Positions 1 through 9,843 of a stretch of 36,489 nucleotides of DNA are shown here, piece by piece. Under the pieces are notes generated by a model. That model saw only the letters and a program-made list of their open reading frames with translations, had not been told where the DNA came from and searched no databases. The stretch is from a virus, in the IMG/VR virus record IMGVR_UViG_3300042476_001006, positions 1 to 36,489 of that record. One strand, written 5' to 3'. A program made the position numbers and the translations under genes. How positions within the stretch are numbered: the first letter of the stretch is position 1; each line of letters begins with the position of its first letter.

Positions 1-211
1 TACTAAGCCCTCTTTTATTTGTAAAGGAATTATTGATAATGGCAATAAAGCAGTAATACAAATGGCTTATGCTGCTGGTAAAAAAGCAGGAGAAATACCA
101 ACAATGTTGGTTTCTTTTAGTAATCCTTTTAATTACACAGTAGTAAAGGATAAAAAAGGAATGTTTACTTTTATGGATGGTAACTGGACTATAACCGCTG
201 TTGAGCAATAA
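1..211 (+). CDS. C-terminal end of a gene that begins upstream (unknown, probable virion protein)
   Basis: An open frame enters the window (first full codon at base 2) and stops with TAA at 209-211, giving 69 C-terminal residues. The segment contains short alternating hydrophobic and polar stretches and Gly-Asn turns (for example DGNWTI near the end), which suggests a beta-rich fold. I recognise no family. It lies 6 bases upstream of the giant virion protein gene on the same strand, so a structural role is inferred from the neighbour only. The start and the rest of the protein lie outside the window. Confidence 0.7.
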   Translation, partial: TKPSFICKGIIDNGNKAVIQMAYAAGKKAGEIPTMLVSFSNPFNYTVVKDKKGMFTFMDGNWTITAVEQ

Positions 212-217
212 TATATT

Positions 218-3200
218 ATGTACCTAAAAGATAATCTTAAAAAATGCACTATAAATAATAGTGTTCTAGCAAATGATTTATCTCCTTATAGTTTAATAGA
301 AACGTCTAGCTCTATAAAAATTAAATATGAGGAGAGTAATACCGAAAATGAAATTTTTCTTAAATATGATATTTTAAATACTTTGCTAGATAATACTACA
401 GATTTAGATATTTGGCTTCCTGTATTTATCAAGGATGATGCTCATGTTAGTAATAAAATTTTAGGTAGAAATTCCTCTTTTAGACATAAAAGATATGGTA
501 TTGAAAATTTTCTATCATTTGTTCCCTCTTTTAATACTTGGAAAGTGTCCAATCCTAATACATTAATTAAATATGACTGGATCATAAATTCGTCTATAGT
601 GCCATTTGATGTAGTATATGGCTTATTATGTTGGTATAGGAATAGTGATAAAGAGGATAATATTTCGTTAGAAAACCTACCTAAAGTACCAAATGGTACA
701 ATATTAAGAGTTGTTAGTTCTGATTATCTTGAGACAAACTCTATAGTGGTAAAATATAATCAAGATACCCTTATCTCTACTAATAGAAGTCGAGTAGACT
801 ATAGCGAATTATCATCTACACAGGAGCGTAGTACATATTACTTTCATCCCAAGAATAGTTCTAATACTGCAATTTTGATTAAAAATCTAAAATCCACATC
901 CACAGTTTTTAGTAAATATTTAGATAAATATAATTTAAATAATAATAGTAAGTATACTGAGCTTTGGATAAGTAATGGAGAGCAGTTTTCTTATTTTAAT
1001 AATGTTAAAGATAAAAATACTTCATATTCTATACAAAGCCCGAGTGCTTCTAACTCTTATCTGTCGCCATGTTTATATAATAACTATAGGGAAATATATA
1101 ATTTATTATCTATCAAAAACATTAAAGGTATGGGATCTGGTTTAAATCTAAGAAAAGCAAGGCTTCTTAAAAAATTATGTCAGATATTGTCAACCTCTCC
1201 TATGATGGATAGGACCACACATAGCTACCTATTAAAAGAAGAGATTCAATCAGCAGTAGCTATTTTTTTAAATACTTCTTTGTCTGATACAGACAATGAA
1301 ATATCTGCATTAAAAGATGTTTGTAAAATTATTTTTACTGCTATAAAAGACCTATCTTTCGGACTTGCGAAAAGTAATTTATCAGATAATTATATAACAT
1401 CTAGCGAAGCTTTATTCAGAAAAATCACAAATAAATATAGTGGTTATCTCTCTATTGAGGCTGATACTAATCTAACTTATAAGAATAAGCTCGAAAATGG
1501 CCCTCATGTTTTTATTAACCAAAATCTACAAAACGTGTGTGATAAAACCTTAGAAAATATAGACGTTTTTAACAATCAATCTTTTACGGTAGGAAATATA
1601 TCTATTGCTACTACTATCAATAGTCAAGATAGTAAAATTATACTAAATAAGAATAAAACAATACCTCTATATGATATAGCTAAAAAGAAAGATACCAATA
1701 CTAACAATAGTATTTTTACAGCAGGGCCGGATATTCTTTATCAGGTAGATAAAAAAACATACAAAGAAGGTAAAGAAATAGAGATAAATTTAGACAGAGT
1801 GACAACGGGTATACCAAATTCTTCTTTTCTATGGAACCAAGTATCTGGAAAATGTTTGAGATTTAGCGACTTTAATAAAGACAAAAACAGAGTATATAGA
1901 TTAAAAAATTCAACATACTTTCAACCTACAGTCTATATCTATGGTATTGGTAAATATGTTATTAGTTGTTTGGTTACTACAGAAAATGGATCTGTGCAAG
2001 ATTTTGTAACAATTAATGTTGTTGATACTCCTACTACTATTCAAAATCAACCATCTATTATTAATCAGCCTGTTATTTTTCCTAGGGAGCCTATTAGATT
2101 ATCATCTGATAATTTGAACATAATGTGTCCATCATTATCTCAAATAGCTATTAGTAAATATGGATTATTTTGGCCTCTAAAAAGTAACTCATATATATAT
2201 GAAGCTGGCGATTTTAAATCATCAAGACTAGAAGGTAAATTTCGTTTTGCTTTTGACGTACAGTCAGTACAACAAAAAGATGCCGATCTAGTATTAGGAT
2301 ATACTCCAAATAATACTAAAATACAAATTAGACAGATTATACTAGAGAATATGAGGGATAGTAAAGATTGTCCAGACTGTGCTCAGTGTAAAAGCTTTTA
2401 CGAAAATCTTTTTGCTAAAGATAAAGATTCCGCTGACTATCATAGAGAACTTTTTTATCCTGACTACTTTTATTTAAATACATATAATAATCAAGGACGA
2501 GTTGGTCAAGAGAAGTTTGATTATCCAAAAGTATCTAATAAGTATGCTCCGGATATTCTATCATACGGCGGATATCCTAATGAAATTATAGATAAATTGG
2601 GTATAAATTTGCCTAATCATCCAGCACCAGGAGTTGCTTTACCCTTGGTGACTGGTAATCCTATGACAGTTCCTGAAAGAAATGGAAAAACAAAACATTT
2701 ATGCTATCTTCAACCTATAAATTATTCAGCTGATTCTGAATATATATCAGAGTTTCATAAAGGTGTTTTTCATCCTAATTCTGGATGGATTATTGATCCT
2801 GCCACCACTAATAGCGTTTTGCAAAAGTATTCTGGTATAGATCAAAAAGAGTATGATACTATTAAGAATAAAACTAGTTCATTGAAATTTAATACAGCAC
2901 ATAGAAAAACTTTTACTTTTAAAGGCTCTGGATTTACTAATTTAGAATCTCTTTATATAGATGAAATTAATGTTCCTAATATTTATTCTAGTTCTATTAA
3001 TTTAGGAATTACTAAAGAAATATTACCAGAAAAATCTGTTGGAGAACCGGATGCTGAACAAATGGAAGCAAAACAAGACAAAGACGAACAGAAAGAAATA
3101 CAAGACCTTAATACCCATCTAGGCATAAGAAATTTAAACAATGGCAATAGTCAAAATGTTTTTTTTGATGAATTTATATACGATGAAAATAAAAGCTTAG

Positions 3201-6200
3201 TGGATCCTGCTTGTCCTATCATTAACAATAGTAGTATCTCTACCAATATAGGTAGTGAAGTTTCAGTAGATTATTTCTTTACTGTGAGAGGCTCAAGACT
3301 TCCTAAAAAAATTCCCAGAGACTATCCTAGAGTATTACAATCTAGTGAAATAAATAATTTAAAAATTGAAGACATAGAAGTTAAACTAAATTTTTTAAAT
3401 TATGTTAATACTAAAAATTTAATAGTTTGGTTAGAAGCAGATCTTGCTCCAGAAGCAGCTAAAATATTTTGTGCTAGTAGGAGAAATAAAATAAATGCAG
3501 ATGATTATTTATATAATAATGAATTAGGTTTAGACTCTTTAAAAAATAGTTTGCCAGAAGATACTTATAGGTATTTGGAAGCTATATATAATATGAATAA
3601 ACCAGAAACTGTATGTCCGACATTAGAAGACGACGAGACTCCACCAGCTGTGAAAATAAAACTATATTTATTAAATCAAGACCATATATCACATAATCAA
3701 TATAATGTTTCTCTAAAATTTTCTGATAGGGCTCCGTATATAAATGTATTAACAAACCATAATTTAGTTCAAAATATTAATAAGACACAAAATGTTGTAA
3801 GTAACGAATTACATATCCAACCGACTATAACAGCTCCTGGATTTAATGACATAGACAGTTTTAAACATAAACAAATTTTATTAAATAATCATATTAATTT
3901 ATATTACAATAAATTTGCTCAATTTAAAGAACTACCATTATTTCAAGACACAGATGCTCTGCCATATGGAGCTACAAAATTCACACTTAAAGTAGCAGTC
4001 GTTGAAGATACAGACGAGATGAGGCTGTATGATAACTTGTCTAATAACGATATTTTGAGTCATTATAAAAATACAGAAGAAATTCGCCAGTCTTCACAAT
4101 TAAACAATTCTTTGTGTAGCTGGGAATTGATATTACACACCAGTAGCTCTCCTAAATTTATAGATAAAGACGCTTTAGGATTAATAGACTATGATAATTC
4201 TCCTAAAATACCGGGATATAATTTTATTGCAAGTTTTGAAGATAAGAAGTATCTTATTCCTCCAGTAAATCTCAATGCTCCAAACAACTATTTCAACAAT
4301 ATTAATTTATGTGTATATGATGACCCAATAATAACTAGAACTAGTTTTCTAAGACCACCAGAATTCCCTAGCCATGCTATACTACAAATACTAGCGGGGC
4401 CTGGACTACTCATAGGAGGGGCTGGCGGTGGTTTAATGGGATTGTTAGGATCTCTGGGTACAGATATGTCAGCAGGATATAATGAGATCCTTTCTTATCT
4501 TAGTGATATAAGAAATACGGAGCTATTAAATAGTTTAGCATATCTTGTTAATAAAGGAGATTATGATACTTGGGGTTTTGGTAATCCAGAAAAAGTTTTA
4601 CTCAATATTAGTAAAGACAAACTAATATGGTATAAATTAGAAGCCAGTATCTTTAAATATACGAATACCCCCATATTAAATAATAATAAATATAAATTTA
4701 TTCGACTACACAAAGACATATGCGAAGGTTTGTCTACTTTTGATTTTACAACAATATCTTCTCTGAGAGATATTTTGGATATAAAAACAACTCTAACTAC
4801 CGATGAAAAAATGTCTGGAGAAACTGATGAGCTTAGAGAAGGAGATATAGTTGAGATCAATGCCCCTGTTGGGGGTTTGTCTAATACTGCTAATAATGGT
4901 TTTTATTTTATATCTAAAAATAGTTGGGAAAAAATTACTAAAGCATTATTAATAAAAAATTTAATAGATTATAATATTATAGATTTAGATTTAAATACTC
5001 TTGCCACTCCGGATCTAGGAACATCTGAATCAAAAGTTTTTTCTGTACTAATACAAGGATCAAGAGCGTATCATTTTTTTAATAAGAATAATACAGTTTC
5101 TATAAACAAAGACACATATAAGATAAAAAATACAGGAACTATTATAAAAAATAATTTATTATATACAATATTAACACTTTCATCAACAAATAGTGTAGTC
5201 GTTCCGTCCTCTGGGGTCATAGCTTTTAACACTTTCCAGTCGGATGTATTATTAGTATATAAACCAGAAAAGACTATTTCTACAGAAAATTTACCATTTA
5301 ATAGATGGGGTTTAGAAAAATCTGTAGTTAATAATCAGACAAGAATAGTGCCAGATCAGTTTTTTTCACTATTAGGAGAAGGGTCGTATGGTACTGGCTC
5401 TAGTTTTCTAAGACCAAATATTCTTAGTAGCGTAGAAAAATATAATCATTTGGATAATATTTATGATATTTTCAATAATCATGAAAACGATAAATATAAA
5501 TATAATAAAATAACTTTTACTCTTGGAGATAAAAAAAAGATTCTGACCGGAGCTAAAATTTCTGGTAAAGCATACTCTATGGAAGATTTATCGTATTTTA
5601 TACATAATAATTTTAAATTAGTATCCAACGACACAAATGATACTGCTAAAGAATTACTTATTAAAGAAATTAATAAAATTATTCTAAATCAAACTACTTT
5701 TAAAAATCAACAAAATTTTATTTTTATTGACTTAAAAAGCGATCAATTTACCAAATCGTTTTTTGAAAAAACTTCTGAACCAGATGCAGAAGGCAATACT
5801 TCTATTACAACTATAGATTATGGAGATATAGAAATTGAAAATGACTATATAGTTGAAACTCCTATAAATGCAATAACAAAATCAGACATCGACATTTTAA
5901 CAGGTAGGCTGTCGGATTTGGATCTGGTATCATCTAATGAAGAAAATATTACTATAGATAAAATTAATACTCTAAGTATTCCTGATCTTATATCTTTATC
6001 TAAAAAACTTGAACCTGATCTTCCCGAGTGCTATACCAATTCTGGTAGAACCGAATGTCCACAAAAAATAATTAAAAATAAATTAAATACTTTATATAAT
6101 GAAAAAAATAAGATAATTCAAACACTAAACACTTATGCTAAAAAAATTACAAAGGATACAAAGACCCCGACACCAACCACCACAGGATCAACCCTAGCAC

Positions 6201-7195
6201 CAACACCAACTCCAACAGCATCAGTCAACCTTGTTTCATATGAACCCTTGCCACTAAACGGAGTATTACCATATGAAACTATAGAGATAACTCTGGATGA
6301 ATATGGAGCGGTTATAATAAAAAATAAAACAAATGATGATAATTACTGGATTAATATAGATCCTCATCAGGGATGTTCTTTAGCAAGAGACGCTACGATA
6401 AAAATTTTAAGTAAAATAGAATATGAGTGTGTGTCTACCATAAAAACCGCAGCCGGAGGACTTGGTCAAATTCCTATCGCGGCAGTAAATTTTCAGCATG
6501 TTTGTGCGACGGAGACACCATCTTTTCCTCCTGGTTTAGGCAAAGATATGCAGTTTGATAATAAAGTCACCACCTTCACATATACTGTACCAAAAGATAT
6601 TGTAGATGCACAAAAACAACAATATCCTTCGATAACTTCTTGGGAAGAAATTACCATGTCCGGTCCCAAAGCAGGGGGTCCAACAAGAACTTTTGCTTTA
6701 AATGCAGATAACGTAGGCGGTGCCTCCACAAACAGAGATGTAGTAGTAATAGCATATGAAAAATATTGGATGCCATCAAGAGAACTAATTAATCAGAGTA
6801 ATTTAGAACCAGATGGAAATGTTAAGAATAAAGTTCAAGATATTTTTAACTTGGATAGTACAGAAAGGCTTTATGTTCAATTTAGAAATATACCAAGAAA
6901 ATTAAGAAATATAGATCAGCATAATAGCAATATGATTCCTGGTACTGATGGTAGCTACTATAGATCTGGAGTTAATTCTGGTGCCGAAGTTAACAACTAT
7001 TTTGTTGCGTGGCATTCTGTTGATTCAGAAACAGGTTCTTCTATAGAGATACCAGACTATTATAAATTACAAAATGAGATGATCTTTCGAGCATTTTTTG
7101 GTAGTGTAGACGGTATAGAGAATAAGAATAGTAATCAGTTTAATAATCTCGAACCCTTTGAATGGATACCATACGAATATGACCAAGATAAATAA
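218..7195 (+). CDS. Giant virion protein, 2325 aa (baseplate, tail or neck-like)
   Basis: One uninterrupted 2325-residue frame starts at ATG 218, with no strong Shine-Dalgarno ahead of it. I recognise no named family. Visible parts, in order: an Asn/Ser-rich N-terminal region; a PKD-like beta-sandwich candidate around residues 500-605; a CPDCAQC cysteine cluster near 718-724; an IPT/TIG-like segment with FKGSGFTN near 897; an acidic Glu/Gln/Lys-rich linker near 945-970; a strongly hydrophobic Gly-rich stretch around 1384-1420 (GGAGGGLMGLLG); and a Thr/Pro linker around 1983-2004 ahead of a C-terminal domain of about 320 residues. The motif SFLRP occurs twice (near 1370 and 1730). The size, multidomain beta-rich make-up and low-complexity linkers fit a tail, baseplate or neck protein. 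It could instead be a giant adhesin-like fibre. It sits on the opposite strand to the replication genes. Confidence 0.75.
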   Translation: MYLKDNLKKCTINNSVLANDLSPYSLIETSSSIKIKYEESNTENEIFLKYDILNTLLDNTTDLDIWLPVFIKDDAHVSNKILGRNSSFRHKRYGIENFLSFVPSFNTWKVSNPNTLIKYDWIINSSIVPFDVVYGLLCWYRNSDKEDNISLENLPKVPNGTILRVVSSDYLETNSIVVKYNQDTLISTNRSRVDYSELSSTQERSTYYFHPKNSSNTAILIKNLKSTSTVFSKYLDKYNLNNNSKYTELWISNGEQFSYFNNVKDKNTSYSIQSPSASNSYLSPCLYNNYREIYNLLSIKNIKGMGSGLNLRKARLLKKLCQILSTSPMMDRTTHSYLLKEEIQSAVAIFLNTSLSDTDNEISALKDVCKIIFTAIKDLSFGLAKSNLSDNYITSSEALFRKITNKYSGYLSIEADTNLTYKNKLENGPHVFINQNLQNVCDKTLENIDVFNNQSFTVGNISIATTINSQDSKIILNKNKTIPLYDIAKKKDTNTNNSIFTAGPDILYQVDKKTYKEGKEIEINLDRVTTGIPNSSFLWNQVSGKCLRFSDFNKDKNRVYRLKNSTYFQPTVYIYGIGKYVISCLVTTENGSVQDFVTINVVDTPTTIQNQPSIINQPVIFPREPIRLSSDNLNIMCPSLSQIAISKYGLFWPLKSNSYIYEAGDFKSSRLEGKFRFAFDVQSVQQKDADLVLGYTPNNTKIQIRQIILENMRDSKDCPDCAQCKSFYENLFAKDKDSADYHRELFYPDYFYLNTYNNQGRVGQEKFDYPKVSNKYAPDILSYGGYPNEIIDKLGINLPNHPAPGVALPLVTGNPMTVPERNGKTKHLCYLQPINYSADSEYISEFHKGVFHPNSGWIIDPATTNSVLQKYSGIDQKEYDTIKNKTSSLKFNTAHRKTFTFKGSGFTNLESLYIDEINVPNIYSSSINLGITKEILPEKSVGEPDAEQMEAKQDKDEQKEIQDLNTHLGIRNLNNGNSQNVFFDEFIYDENKSLVDPACPIINNSSISTNIGSEVSVDYFFTVRGSRLPKKIPRDYPRVLQSSEINNLKIEDIEVKLNFLNYVNTKNLIVWLEADLAPEAAKIFCASRRNKINADDYLYNNELGLDSLKNSLPEDTYRYLEAIYNMNKPETVCPTLEDDETPPAVKIKLYLLNQDHISHNQYNVSLKFSDRAPYINVLTNHNLVQNINKTQNVVSNELHIQPTITAPGFNDIDSFKHKQILLNNHINLYYNKFAQFKELPLFQDTDALPYGATKFTLKVAVVEDTDEMRLYDNLSNNDILSHYKNTEEIRQSSQLNNSLCSWELILHTSSSPKFIDKDALGLIDYDNSPKIPGYNFIASFEDKKYLIPPVNLNAPNNYFNNINLCVYDDPIITRTSFLRPPEFPSHAILQILAGPGLLIGGAGGGLMGLLGSLGTDMSAGYNEILSYLSDIRNTELLNSLAYLVNKGDYDTWGFGNPEKVLLNISKDKLIWYKLEASIFKYTNTPILNNNKYKFIRLHKDICEGLSTFDFTTISSLRDILDIKTTLTTDEKMSGETDELREGDIVEINAPVGGLSNTANNGFYFISKNSWEKITKALLIKNLIDYNIIDLDLNTLATPDLGTSESKVFSVLIQGSRAYHFFNKNNTVSINKDTYKIKNTGTIIKNNLLYTILTLSSTNSVVVPSSGVIAFNTFQSDVLLVYKPEKTISTENLPFNRWGLEKSVVNNQTRIVPDQFFSLLGEGSYGTGSSFLRPNILSSVEKYNHLDNIYDIFNNHENDKYKYNKITFTLGDKKKILTGAKISGKAYSMEDLSYFIHNNFKLVSNDTNDTAKELLIKEINKIILNQTTFKNQQNFIFIDLKSDQFTKSFFEKTSEPDAEGNTSITTIDYGDIEIENDYIVETPINAITKSDIDILTGRLSDLDLVSSNEENITIDKINTLSIPDLISLSKKLEPDLPECYTNSGRTECPQKIIKNKLNTLYNEKNKIIQTLNTYAKKITKDTKTPTPTTTGSTLAPTPTPTASVNLVSYEPLPLNGVLPYETIEITLDEYGAVIIKNKTNDDNYWINIDPHQGCSLARDATIKILSKIEYECVSTIKTAAGGLGQIPIAAVNFQHVCATETPSFPPGLGKDMQFDNKVTTFTYTVPKDIVDAQKQQYPSITSWEEITMSGPKAGGPTRTFALNADNVGGASTNRDVVVIAYEKYWMPSRELINQSNLEPDGNVKNKVQDIFNLDSTERLYVQFRNIPRKLRNIDQHNSNMIPGTDGSYYRSGVNSGAEVNNYFVAWHSVDSETGSSIEIPDYYKLQNEMIFRAFFGSVDGIENKNSNQFNNLEPFEWIPYEYDQDK

Positions 7196-7541
7196 TATTT
7201 TTTGTGATTATATATATTTAGGAAATAATAATTATATATGCTCTAAATGCAAAATGAAAATAACTATTAGTGATCAGAATACGGAACCTCCTATATTCCC
7301 GTGCTCGTCTCTATTCATAGAACAAAAAATTGAAGAGATAAAAGACCTAGCATCATCCACAGTCGATAATGTTATTTTATGCGAAGATACAGAGGTATCT
7401 CGCAGATTGGGTATCTGTAAGAGTTGTGAGTTTTACAGTAATAATACCTGTTCAAAATGTGGATGTATACTTATGAATACTACAGTATTTGCTGGCAAAT
7501 TAACTCAAAAAGATAGTACTTGTCCGATAGAAAAATGGTAA
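7179..7541 (+). CDS. Small cysteine-rich protein resembling DUF6171
   Basis: This is a 120-residue protein if started at ATG 7179; a TTG at 7158 would add seven residues. I chose ATG because neither candidate has a clear ribosome site and the seven extra residues add nothing recognisable. The start overlaps the end of the giant gene by 17 bases. Two cysteine groups are visible: an N-terminal CSKC and a C-terminal block with CKSC, CSKCGC and a terminal CPIEKW. The C-terminal pattern (CxxC, CxxCGC, then a Lys-rich stretch and CPxxKW) resembles the DUF6171 zinc-binding family, which I recall only as small proteins of unknown function. Its position behind the giant virion gene suggests late expression. 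Confidence 0.7.
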   Translation: MTKINNIFCDYIYLGNNNYICSKCKMKITISDQNTEPPIFPCSSLFIEQKIEEIKDLASSTVDNVILCEDTEVSRRLGICKSCEFYSNNTCSKCGCILMNTTVFAGKLTQKDSTCPIEKW

Positions 7542-7868
7542 TTAGTCTTTTTTATTCGACTGATATTTATACCATCCTTTATTTGGCAAATAATTACCGT
7601 CATCATCTTTTCTTTTTGGGAATAAGGTTCCACCCTTTTTGTGTTGACCAAATGCCAGAACAGCTCCGCAATCGTTGCACTTAAGTTCGTAGTAGTCATT
7701 ACCGTCTACATTTCTTACTATAAAACGTATATTAGTACTACCACACAAGCCACACTTAGTTTCACTAAATATTTCTTGTATCAAGGCTAGTTCTTTAAAA
7801 ATTTCCTTTTGTCCTGATCCTTCTAGCTCAAATTCTAGCTTATCATTTGCTTTATAATTTACTTTCAT
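7542..7868 (-). CDS. Zinc-ribbon protein, 108 aa, unknown function
   Basis: The protein has a polar N-terminal part and one treble-clef or zinc-ribbon motif formed by C39, C42, C64 and C67 (CGLC and CNDC). A Lys/Gly-rich tail with GGTLFPKRK and a C-terminal KGWYKY follows. It lies 4 bases downstream of the Rad52/ERF-like gene in the same direction, so a role in DNA binding or annealing is plausible but only inferred. Its stop codon abuts the stop codon of the convergent plus-strand gene, with no base between. Confidence 0.75.
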   Translation of the reverse strand: MKVNYKANDKLEFELEGSGQKEIFKELALIQEIFSETKCGLCGSTNIRFIVRNVDGNDYYELKCNDCGAVLAFGQHKKGGTLFPKRKDDDGNYLPNKGWYKYQSNKKD

Positions 7869-7872
7869 TGTA

Positions 7873-8598
7873 TCACTTCCATTCAGTATTATAGCCTAGG
7901 GTTTCTGGTGGTATATCACTAATATTTTGTTGGAATTTGGATAGTAGTCTCACGATAGAAACAGCATCCTCATGTCCCAGCAAATATATGTTTTTATGTT
8001 CCAAGTTGTTAGTTTCCAATAACTTGCTAACATTTATATTAAGTCTTTTTGCCATTACGTCAATAAAATTAATTTGATTATTTGTAATCTTAGAGACTGT
8101 ACTTTCATCTGGATGGTCCTCAATATCCTTGGCAACCTCTTCTGCCGCTACTACTTTTCTTAGTTTTAGACCTCTACGCAAAGCTCTGCCCTCTGCTCTG
8201 GTTTCGGCCACGGCAACTGGATGATTACGATAGATCTTATCACAATTTCCCCAGTAAACGTCAGCAGCACCACTTACAGACCTGTATTTAGATTCTTCGG
8301 GAACAGAGCCGTCTTTTAAATAAAAGGCCAGCCTGTGGACTACTGTGGCCCTTTTTTCGTTTTCGGGAGAAGGAGACTGGACTACTTCGGTAGTTGATTC
8401 TATAAGATCGCAATTTAAACATTTTTCAAAAATTCTGCGTAATCCATCTGTGGTAGGATTCCCTGCAATTTTCTCGTCCTCATTAAGCATACCTAGCACA
8501 TGTTCAGTCCATTCCGGATCATTAGGAGATACAACAGGAGGAACTTCATTAGCTATTGCGTTCACAGGCTCAACTATATCTTTTTTCTTTGGTGTCAT
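7873..8598 (-). CDS. Candidate single-strand annealing protein (Rad52/ERF-like)
   Basis: A 241-residue protein. Residues 126-147 (HPVAVAETRAEGRALRRGL and onward) match the conserved arginine-rich helix seen in the ERF and Rad52 families, where aromatic or acidic strands are followed by an AETRA-GRALR motif. Ahead of it, residues 84-118 form the expected beta strands (VVHRLAFYL, SGAADVYW). The C-terminal part (about 170-225) has a Q-N-F-I helix resembling the tail modules of phage annealing proteins. Such proteins pair complementary single strands during phage recombination. The N-terminal 60 residues are divergent, so the family call is moderate. A zinc-ribbon gene follows after 4 bases and an endonuclease gene precedes it. 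Confidence 0.6.
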   Translation of the reverse strand: MTPKKKDIVEPVNAIANEVPPVVSPNDPEWTEHVLGMLNEDEKIAGNPTTDGLRRIFEKCLNCDLIESTTEVVQSPSPENEKRATVVHRLAFYLKDGSVPEESKYRSVSGAADVYWGNCDKIYRNHPVAVAETRAEGRALRRGLKLRKVVAAEEVAKDIEDHPDESTVSKITNNQINFIDVMAKRLNINVSKLLETNNLEHKNIYLLGHEDAVSIVRLLSKFQQNISDIPPETLGYNTEWK

Positions 8599-8600
8599 AA

Positions 8601-9407
8601 TTAGTCCTTAATTTCTAAATTTCTTTGATCTACAGGAGGAAATTTTAATGATATAATATTAATATGTTTCATTAAATTATCGAATATTAATCTAGACCTA
8701 CTCTTAGAAAAGTCTTTGGTTTGTTTTATTCTTATAAGAACCAAACCTTTTCCCAAAATCAGTCCTTGTTTCTTGGAGTCATAAGTTTGTGTTTTTTTAA
8801 GAGCGTCCTCTCCCCAGATGGGAAGAAAGTGAGACGGACCATCTACTTCTATTGCTATATTAATCTTAGGCAGAAACAGGTCTATCTGCAACTTGGTATT
8901 TATAAGACTTTGTTCTTTGTGAAATTCTACATCAAAGCCATGAGCAAGCAATTCTGATAATAGGAATTTTTCTAATTTTGATCCTACTTTACTAGTATGT
9001 CTAACACTGTTGTTTGCTAATTTTATTATAGAAGCTTTTTTATCTTCGCTCATTTGTTCCCAATTATCTCTAATCTTTTCTTTTCGTTTTTGTAGTTCTA
9101 CATTATCTAGTTTGTCCCAAGCTTTTAGTACGCCCATTCCTATTTTGTCTTTGGTCTGTTGATCTCTTTTTTTACCTTTTGTTGGATGCTTATGCTTGCC
9201 TGAGCCCAAAGCATTTTTTTGTGCTTCTGATTTATTCCGTATAGGTATATTAAATTTTATAGCATCTCTTCTTATACGATTAGCATAAGTATCATATAAA
9301 GAAGCAATGTCAGCAAAGCTATGATTTTTAGTAGTATATAAATCATTAATCAGTTTACTTTTTTCTTGACTAGATAGCTTACTATATGATTTGTTCAAGT
9401 TCTTCAT
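8601..9407 (-). CDS. Free-standing homing-type endonuclease (NUMOD3-like plus PD-(D/E)XK/Vsr-like)
   Basis: A 268-residue protein with three parts. Residues 29-55 look like a helix-turn-helix (SFADIASLYDTYANRIRRDA). Residues 70-100 are basic with KHPTKGKK...TKDKI, like the NUMOD3 DNA-binding repeat of homing endonucleases. Residues 140-240 form a Vsr/DUF559-like nuclease with E145, D176, E187, D189 and H193 (AIEVDGPSH) and a later Lys/Gln (RIKQT). Such enzymes usually spread themselves by cutting an intronless or empty site. It overlaps the next glyco-island gene by 26 bases at its start and ends 2 bases before the annealing-protein gene, so it marks the border of the island. Confidence 0.75.
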   Translation of the reverse strand: MKNLNKSYSKLSSQEKSKLINDLYTTKNHSFADIASLYDTYANRIRRDAIKFNIPIRNKSEAQKNALGSGKHKHPTKGKKRDQQTKDKIGMGVLKAWDKLDNVELQKRKEKIRDNWEQMSEDKKASIIKLANNSVRHTSKVGSKLEKFLLSELLAHGFDVEFHKEQSLINTKLQIDLFLPKINIAIEVDGPSHFLPIWGEDALKKTQTYDSKKQGLILGKGLVLIRIKQTKDFSKSRSRLIFDNLMKHINIISLKFPPVDQRNLEIKD

Positions 9408-9843
9408 AATTAAATGTCTCCGTAATTCCTATAGGTTTTTTCCAGCATAGTTCATATATATCAAATAATTCTTGGTTTTTAGTTATAATACTAATATTAT
9501 TATGATCAAATAAAGATTTCCACTGATGAAATAAAACAGAAGGATCATCTATCCATGGAATATTGTAGGCATAAAAATATCTATTTTTAATATTGGTAAA
9601 ATTTTTAGTTAACAACAAAGACGCTATATCAAATATTATAAGATCTCCTTGGAAAAATCTCGCATGACTCAAATGTAAAATAGGTATATTTTTAATGTCT
9701 ATTTTATCACAGAAACTATTGAATATGCATATATTATTATATGGATTATTATCAATTAATTTTTGTGTGGTGTCTACAATAGAATTATATATATCTGCAT
9801 TCTGTAACTTAATTAGTATCAAGCCTAAATTTTTAGATTTCAT
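9382..9843 (-). CDS. Unknown protein of the glycosylation island, 153 aa
   Basis: I do not recognise this family. The protein is rich in Ile/Asn with alternating beta and alpha segments (GLILIKLQN, IPILHLSHARFF, DLIIFDIASLLL), consistent with a Rossmann-like half of a glycosyltransferase GT-B fold. The C-terminal 40 residues (SIITKNQELFDIYELCWKKPIG) resemble the region where such enzymes test for a sugar-donor site, but no EX7E or DxD motif is present. It shares a 4-base ATGA overlap with the upstream gene, so it is probably translated together with the island genes. Confidence 0.55.
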   Translation of the reverse strand: MKSKNLGLILIKLQNADIYNSIVDTTQKLIDNNPYNNICIFNSFCDKIDIKNIPILHLSHARFFQGDLIIFDIASLLLTKNFTNIKNRYFYAYNIPWIDDPSVLFHQWKSLFDHNNISIITKNQELFDIYELCWKKPIGITETFNYEELEQII

